The notes beneath the pieces were generated by a model. The model was not told where the DNA came from. It did not search any database and was given only the letters and a program-made list of their open reading frames with translations. A DNA stretch of 6,440 bases from Alphaproteobacteria bacterium (GTDB lineage Bacteria > Pseudomonadota > Alphaproteobacteria > RF32 > CAG-239). This document shows positions 4,025 through 6,440 of this stretch, one piece after another. Position numbers and translations under genes: made by a program. Location of the stretch: assembly GCA_017650255.1 (NCBI GenBank), contig JAGCFG010000061.1, positions 1-6,440 of the forward strand. The letters run 5' to 3'. Each line of letters starts with the position of its first letter. Positions within the stretch are counted from its first letter, which is position 1.

Positions 4025-5131
4025 CTAGTTGCCTTCCAAATGCAGCAAAATCGATGTGGTAATCATTACAATAATCAAAATCGGCGTCCAAACAGCAATC
4101 AAAATTGGAATATAATCATTAACCCCGAAAGCGTAAATTATCTGCGACATAAAATAAACAACAAATCCGGTGGCAATTCCACCCACAATCAAATACATCA
4201 CTCCGCCGCGTCGCACATTTGACTTTAGGGCAAAAACAGCAGCAATCAAAACCATTGCCATCAGCAAAAACGGCGATGCCCACAGCGACAAATATCTCAT
4301 TTTGTGCCGCACAACCGAAAATCCCGATTTTTCATAAAACTTAATGGTATCCGGCAAATTCCAAAAAGATATTGCCTCCGGTTCAACAAAGTTTTCCTTA
4401 ATCCTGTCAATTGTCAAATTTGTTTTGTATTTATAGCTGTCAAGCTTGCGCATAGGCTCGCCGTTTTCAAAAATTTTAACGGCTTTCATATCAATTTTAT
4501 TCCCGTTCAGTTCCGCGGCATAAGCATCAATTCGCTTAATCAAAAACGAAGTGTCGGTAAACTCGAGCAAACTGACATCTTTCAAAACCAAAATATCTTC
4601 TTCCTGTCTAACCGATTTTGCTTCCAAAACCAAAATATTACCATCTTCCGAGGCTTCCCTAATCCACAATCCTTTAGAAGAAAACAAAACCGCATTGGGA
4701 TTTCTTGTCTTAAACCTCATGTCCATAGTTTCATAAACTTCGTATAAATATGAAGAAATAGGATTGATAATCATAATATTTATCATGCCGATTACAAAAA
4801 CCGCCGTCATAACCGGAAGCAAAAATCCCCAAGTAGAAACACCTGCCGACCTTATTACCACAAACTCGTTAGAGCGGCTGACTTTCCAAAAAGTTATCAT
4901 TCCGGCAATCATAATCACAAAAGGAAAAACCATCTCAAATGTTCGTGGCAGTTTTGATGACGACATTTTGATCATAAACAAAAAATCAATATCCGGTCTG
5001 CTTGACGAACGACGCAGTTGTTCAATTGTATCAAACAAAAAGATAACTCCACTGATCATCAACAGTACAGCCAAAAAATTCAAGACAAATTGCTTGGTTA
5101 TATATCTACCCAAAATCGAAGTCGGTTGCAT
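4025..5131 (-). CDS. lptG: LptG, inner-membrane permease of the lipopolysaccharide export ABC transporter
   Basis: A 368-residue YjgP/YjgQ-family permease. With LptF and the LptB ATPase dimer it extracts lipopolysaccharide from the inner membrane and passes it to the LptC-LptA bridge. Predicted spans lie at about 14-34, 57-80 and 100-122, then a periplasmic domain (about 130-270) of beta-jellyroll type, then three more spans near 281-303, 310-332 and 337-360. Family hallmarks are LGRYITKQF at the N terminus, the cytoplasmic coupling segment SRSNEFVVIRSAGVS after span two, INPISSYLYE after span three and GLWIRE early in the periplasmic part. This N-terminal style favours LptG over LptF. Length is normal. 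ATG at 5131 is chosen over the TTG one codon earlier because GAGGA lies 6 nt before it. It follows gmk after 63 bp. lptF is not in the window. Confidence 0.92.
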   Translation of the reverse strand: MQPTSILGRYITKQFVLNFLAVLLMISGVIFLFDTIEQLRRSSSRPDIDFLFMIKMSSSKLPRTFEMVFPFVIMIAGMITFWKVSRSNEFVVIRSAGVSTWGFLLPVMTAVFVIGMINIMIINPISSYLYEVYETMDMRFKTRNPNAVLFSSKGLWIREASEDGNILVLEAKSVRQEEDILVLKDVSLLEFTDTSFLIKRIDAYAAELNGNKIDMKAVKIFENGEPMRKLDSYKYKTNLTIDRIKENFVEPEAISFWNLPDTIKFYEKSGFSVVRHKMRYLSLWASPFLLMAMVLIAAVFALKSNVRRGGVMYLIVGGIATGFVVYFMSQIIYAFGVNDYIPILIAVWTPILIIVMITTSILLHLEGN

Positions 5132-5156
5132 CAAAAATCCTCACATTTTTTAATGT

Positions 5157-5184
5157 ATAATAACAAAAATCTTCGCCTTGGCAA
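5157..5184 (-). promoter_or_regulatory. possible internal promoter of lptG
   Basis: On the minus strand, TTGCCA (5184-5179), 16 nt, then TATTAT (5162-5157): five of six consensus matches in each hexamer. It lies in the 63-bp gmk-lptG gap, with a transcript start about 20 nt before the lptG ATG. The same bases contain a weak, imperfect hairpin (TCTT-GCC / GGC-g-AAGA) followed by five T, which might slow or end some gmk transcripts. Confidence 0.5.
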
Positions 5185-5194
5185 GAGTTTTGCA

Positions 5195-5863
5195 TCACTT
5201 ATCGTTTTTAGATTCTTCAATAAGTTTGTTTACCACTGTCGACAAACCCTCTTGTTGACGCACTCGCTTCATCCTTTCGCCCGAAATAATCCTACGAATT
5301 TTTTCAACTGTATCTTCCACTGTATCGCAGACTACAACATAATCAAATTCTTGCCAGTGTACAAGCTTGTCAACCACCATCCCCATGCGTTTATCAATAA
5401 CTTCCTGACTGTCGGTTTTTCTGCCTTCCAAACGACGTCTCAGTTCCTTAATCGATGGTGGAAGCATATAAATTGTAACCACTTGATCGGGAGCTTTTTC
5501 TTTCATCTGCCTTGCTCCCACCCAGTCAATATCAAAAATCACATCTTCGCCAACATTCAAAAAACTGTCTACCTCAGAGCGCAAAGTTGCATATCTATTG
5601 CCGTATTGCGAGTCGACATACTCATAAAAGGCATCTTCTGCTTTATATTTATCATATTGTTCATCACTGATAAAATAATAGTCCACACCGTCAACTTCGT
5701 TGTTCCGCGGTGGTCTTGTAGTTACCGAAACCGAAAATCTGAGTTTGTCATCTCTTTTCATCAATTCTTTGATAATTGTGCCTTTGCCTGTCCCCGAAGG
5801 CGCATCAATCAAAAACATTGCTCCTTTGCGAACTTTTCGCAAATAATTAATCACATCTTCCAT
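5195..5863 (-). CDS. gmk: guanylate kinase
   Basis: A 222-residue enzyme catalysing ATP + GMP to ADP + GDP, essential for GTP and dGTP supply. The P-loop is APSGTGKGT (residues 21-29). The GMP-binding region has SVSVTTRPPR (44-53) and DGVDYYF (58-64), followed by EYVDSQYGNRYAT (81-93). DVIFDIDWVGARQM (107-120) is the second core strand-helix, and the lid has RRLEGRKTD...VIDKRM (143-160). All usual catalytic elements appear intact; length is slightly above the common 205-210 because of a C-terminal extension. The ATG at 5863 has GGAG 6 nt before it. That Shine-Dalgarno sequence lies in the last codons of yicC, whose stop is 3 nt from this start, so translational coupling is likely. Confidence 0.97.
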   Translation of the reverse strand: MEDVINYLRKVRKGAMFLIDAPSGTGKGTIIKELMKRDDKLRFSVSVTTRPPRNNEVDGVDYYFISDEQYDKYKAEDAFYEYVDSQYGNRYATLRSEVDSFLNVGEDVIFDIDWVGARQMKEKAPDQVVTIYMLPPSIKELRRRLEGRKTDSQEVIDKRMGMVVDKLVHWQEFDYVVVCDTVEDTVEKIRRIISGERMKRVRQQEGLSTVVNKLIEESKNDK

Positions 5864-5866
5864 TTT

Positions 5867-6440
5867 CTACTCCACATTCTGCACCTGTTCGCGCAATTGC
5901 TCAATAATTGCCTTAAGTTCCATTGCCAAATTAACAATCTCGACTTCCCAAGCTTTTGAGCAGGTAGTGTTTGCCTCACGATTAAATTCTTGACACAAAA
6001 AATCCATTCTTCTTCCAATGCTTTTCCCTTGAGCAAGCAGTTGCTCAGCAGTTCTTATATGTGTTTTCAATCTGTCGATTTCTTCTCTGATATCTGCCTT
6101 GTTTACCAAAAAAACAATTTCTTGAGCCAAACGCTCTTCACTGACGGTATTTTCAGCCAAATAATCATCTATTTGTTTTTTGAGATGCTCGGCAATTTTT
6201 TGCGGTTCGTTTTGGGCAATCTGCTCAATTTTCGCAACAATATTTTCAATTTTTTCAAGCAAAGTTGAAAGTGCTGCTCCAATTTTTTCGCCTTCAAGAT
6301 TTCTATCTTTTTGCAATTTTACGCAACACTCCTCAAAACCTTTCAGCAAAACCTCTCCCAATTCTGCAAGAGTTTTTTCGTCAAAACAAATATCTTCTTC
6401 TTCCACAACACCGTGGACATTCAAAAGCTCTCCTGCAGTC
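5867..6440 (-). CDS. yicC: YicC/YloC-family endoribonuclease, C-terminal part (5' end beyond the window)
   Basis: The minus-strand frame is open from the right edge to the TAG at 5869-5867, about 190 residues, so the gene is partial. The first visible codons encode TAGELLNVHGVVEEED, matching the interior of YicC proteins; the in-frame TTG at 6424 is therefore not a start. The C-terminal family signature is present: a long helical region, REEIDRLKTHI, then GRRMDFLCQEFNREANT and SKA near the end. YicC homologues are oligomeric endoribonucleases that cut RNA and affect small-RNA stability in the cytoplasm. Pairing with gmk directly downstream is widespread in bacteria and strengthens both calls. 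The 3-nt gap to gmk indicates one operon. Confidence 0.93.
   Translation of the reverse strand, partial: TAGELLNVHGVVEEEDICFDEKTLAELGEVLLKGFEECCVKLQKDRNLEGEKIGAALSTLLEKIENIVAKIEQIAQNEPQKIAEHLKKQIDDYLAENTVSEERLAQEIVFLVNKADIREEIDRLKTHIRTAEQLLAQGKSIGRRMDFLCQEFNREANTTCSKAWEVEIVNLAMELKAIIEQLREQVQNVE

Noticed and set aside
5132..5134. TTG as the lptG start
   Set aside because: The ATG in the next codon has a GAGGA Shine-Dalgarno at 6-nt spacing.
5018..5959. 313-codon plus-strand open frame
   Set aside because: It is antisense to gmk and the ends of lptG and yicC, all certain genes, and its translation is Phe/His/Asn-rich, as expected for a shadow.
6422..6424. TTG as the start of yicC
   Set aside because: The frame stays open to the window edge, and the upstream residues (TAGELL) match YicC family interior sequence.

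Overview
This window looks like a low-G+C Gram-negative chromosome, most likely an alphaproteobacterium. The Gram-negative call rests on an LptG permease for lipopolysaccharide export. The alphaproteobacterial call is an inference from the style of the LptG and YicC sequences. No SSU rRNA or other decisive marker is present, and no mobile-element, phage or CRISPR gene is seen.

Layout, left to right. A plus-strand gene for a multi-membrane-pass SPFH/band-7 protein (141-1328) ends at a strong bidirectional terminator. It converges on a minus-strand gene (1405-1728) for a small acidic protein built of exact ten-residue repeats. That gene is divergent from a plus-strand 68-residue hypothetical protein (1936-2142). 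An intergenic stretch (2143-2434) holds a terminator, a degenerate copy of the 3' end of a tRNA gene with its terminator, and a G+C-rich block. Everything to the right is on the minus strand: tRNA-Trp(CCA), two paralogous proteins made of 29-residue helical repeats (2641-3171 and 3300-3938), and the housekeeping group yicC (partial, runs off the right edge), gmk and lptG, transcribed in that order.

There are two expression styles. yicC and gmk are nearly contiguous, and gmk and lptG have Shine-Dalgarno sequences (GGAG, GAGGA) 6 nt before ATG. The five other protein genes appear to be single transcription units. Each has a TTGAC-type -35 box, an A+T-rich leader without a Shine-Dalgarno sequence, and an ATTATT element 17-20 nt before the start codon. 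Two divergent, unrelated genes share 20 identical leader bases. This common expression cassette, the family of 29-residue repeat proteins, the decapeptide-repeat protein and the tRNA-3'-end direct repeat are the least ordinary features. I see no evidence that the accessory genes form one functional system; they share leaders, not an operon.
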